From: Amyelois transitella
Lineage: Eukaryota; Arthropoda; Insecta; Lepidoptera; Pyralidae
Direction of reading: 5' to 3'
Assembly: GCF_032362555.1 (NCBI RefSeq)
Contig: NC_083531.1
Location: 2,170,001-2,234,000, forward strand
DNA: 64,000 bases
The notes below the pieces were generated by a model. It made no database searches, was not told the origin of the DNA, and worked only from the letters and a program-made list of their open reading frames with translations. This document shows, piece after piece, positions 63,723 to 64,000 of this stretch; the stretch's first letter is position 1, and every line of letters begins with the position of its first letter. Position numbers and translations under genes: made by a program.

Positions 63723-64000
63723 TGCCGTGTGGTTCCCGGCACCATTGGAAAAAAGAATAGGACCACTCCATCACTTTCCCATAGATGTCGTAAAATGCGA
63801 CTAAGGGATAGGCTAATGAACTTGGGATTCTTCTTTTAGGCGACAGGCTAGCAACCTGTCACTATTTGAATCTCAATTCCATCATTAAGCCAAAAAGCTA
63901 AACGTGGCCTATACGTCTTTTTAAGACTGTTGGCTCTGTCTACTCCGCAAGGGATATCCTTCCTCCTCCTCCTTTTTTATATTGGTGCCGGGAACCTCAC
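63723..64000. mobile_element. Family-A SINE plus start of an opposite copy at window end
   Basis: 63723-63956 (+) is nearly complete without its TATG tail. 63965-64000 (-) shows GGTGCCGGGAACC, cut by the window edge. Confidence 0.78.

Larger units (their letters stand above)
62852..64000 (-). other. DDX41 intron reaching the window edge
   Basis: Contains a LINE-B tail, a family-G SINE and family-A copies. I find no further helicase motif before the end. Confidence 0.7.

Overview
The window is nuclear DNA from an insect, most probably a moth or butterfly (Lepidoptera). Four intron-rich protein genes with GT-AG introns sit in AT-rich DNA. Their introns are packed with dispersed repeats of lepidopteran type: Helitrons with A|TC...CTAG|T ends, tRNA-derived SINEs, short LINE 3' tails ending in (TATG)n, and a very abundant retroposon carrying the same tail. 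I cannot name the species. No prokaryotic, plasmid or CRISPR structure is present.

Layout. (1) 483-24241 (+): 22 coding exons and the 3' end of La-related protein 1 (LARP1), with La motif, PAM2-like motif, DM15 repeats and stop codon; its first exons lie left of the window. Its 3' UTR probably runs to about 31.1 kb and contains one intron. (2) 43970-35530 (-): a 413-residue protein with a THAP-like zinc finger and a basic C-terminus, converging on LARP1. (3) 45175-57850 (+): a 1481-residue protein with about 18 C2H2 fingers in three clusters, head-to-head with gene 2 across 1.2 kb. (4) 62851-60543 (-): the last three coding exons of the DEAD-box helicase DDX41 (abstrakt); the rest lies right of the window.

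The most unusual structure is in LARP1. At 18433-22151 the last 75 nt of a coding exon, its 5' splice site and a CA tract occur as 30 consecutive copies, about 3.7 kb in all. This gives thirty identical tandem 5' splice sites, each starting with an in-frame stop. The first copy belongs to the exon; the other 29 are intronic. Three other LARP1 introns carry older, degenerate tandem copies of the preceding exon's 3' end (after exons ending at 3973, 6635 and 16506), so the gene seems prone to this kind of duplication. An assembly artefact must still be excluded for the large array.

The repeats are also informative. The abundant retroposon ('family A') and a LINE 3' tail ('family B') end in nearly the same sequence, and both show target-site duplications of 12-13 bp. 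This suggests that A is a SINE mobilised by the B LINE. A fragment of A supplies the stop codon and about 21 C-terminal residues of the THAP-like gene. A Helitron 5' end has been amplified into a 52-bp tandem array, and a family-A tail has become a 59-bp minisatellite, both beside zinc-finger exons.

The four genes are not an operon-like unit. Two act on RNA (LARP1 in mRNA binding and translation, DDX41 as a helicase) and two are probable DNA-binding nuclear proteins.
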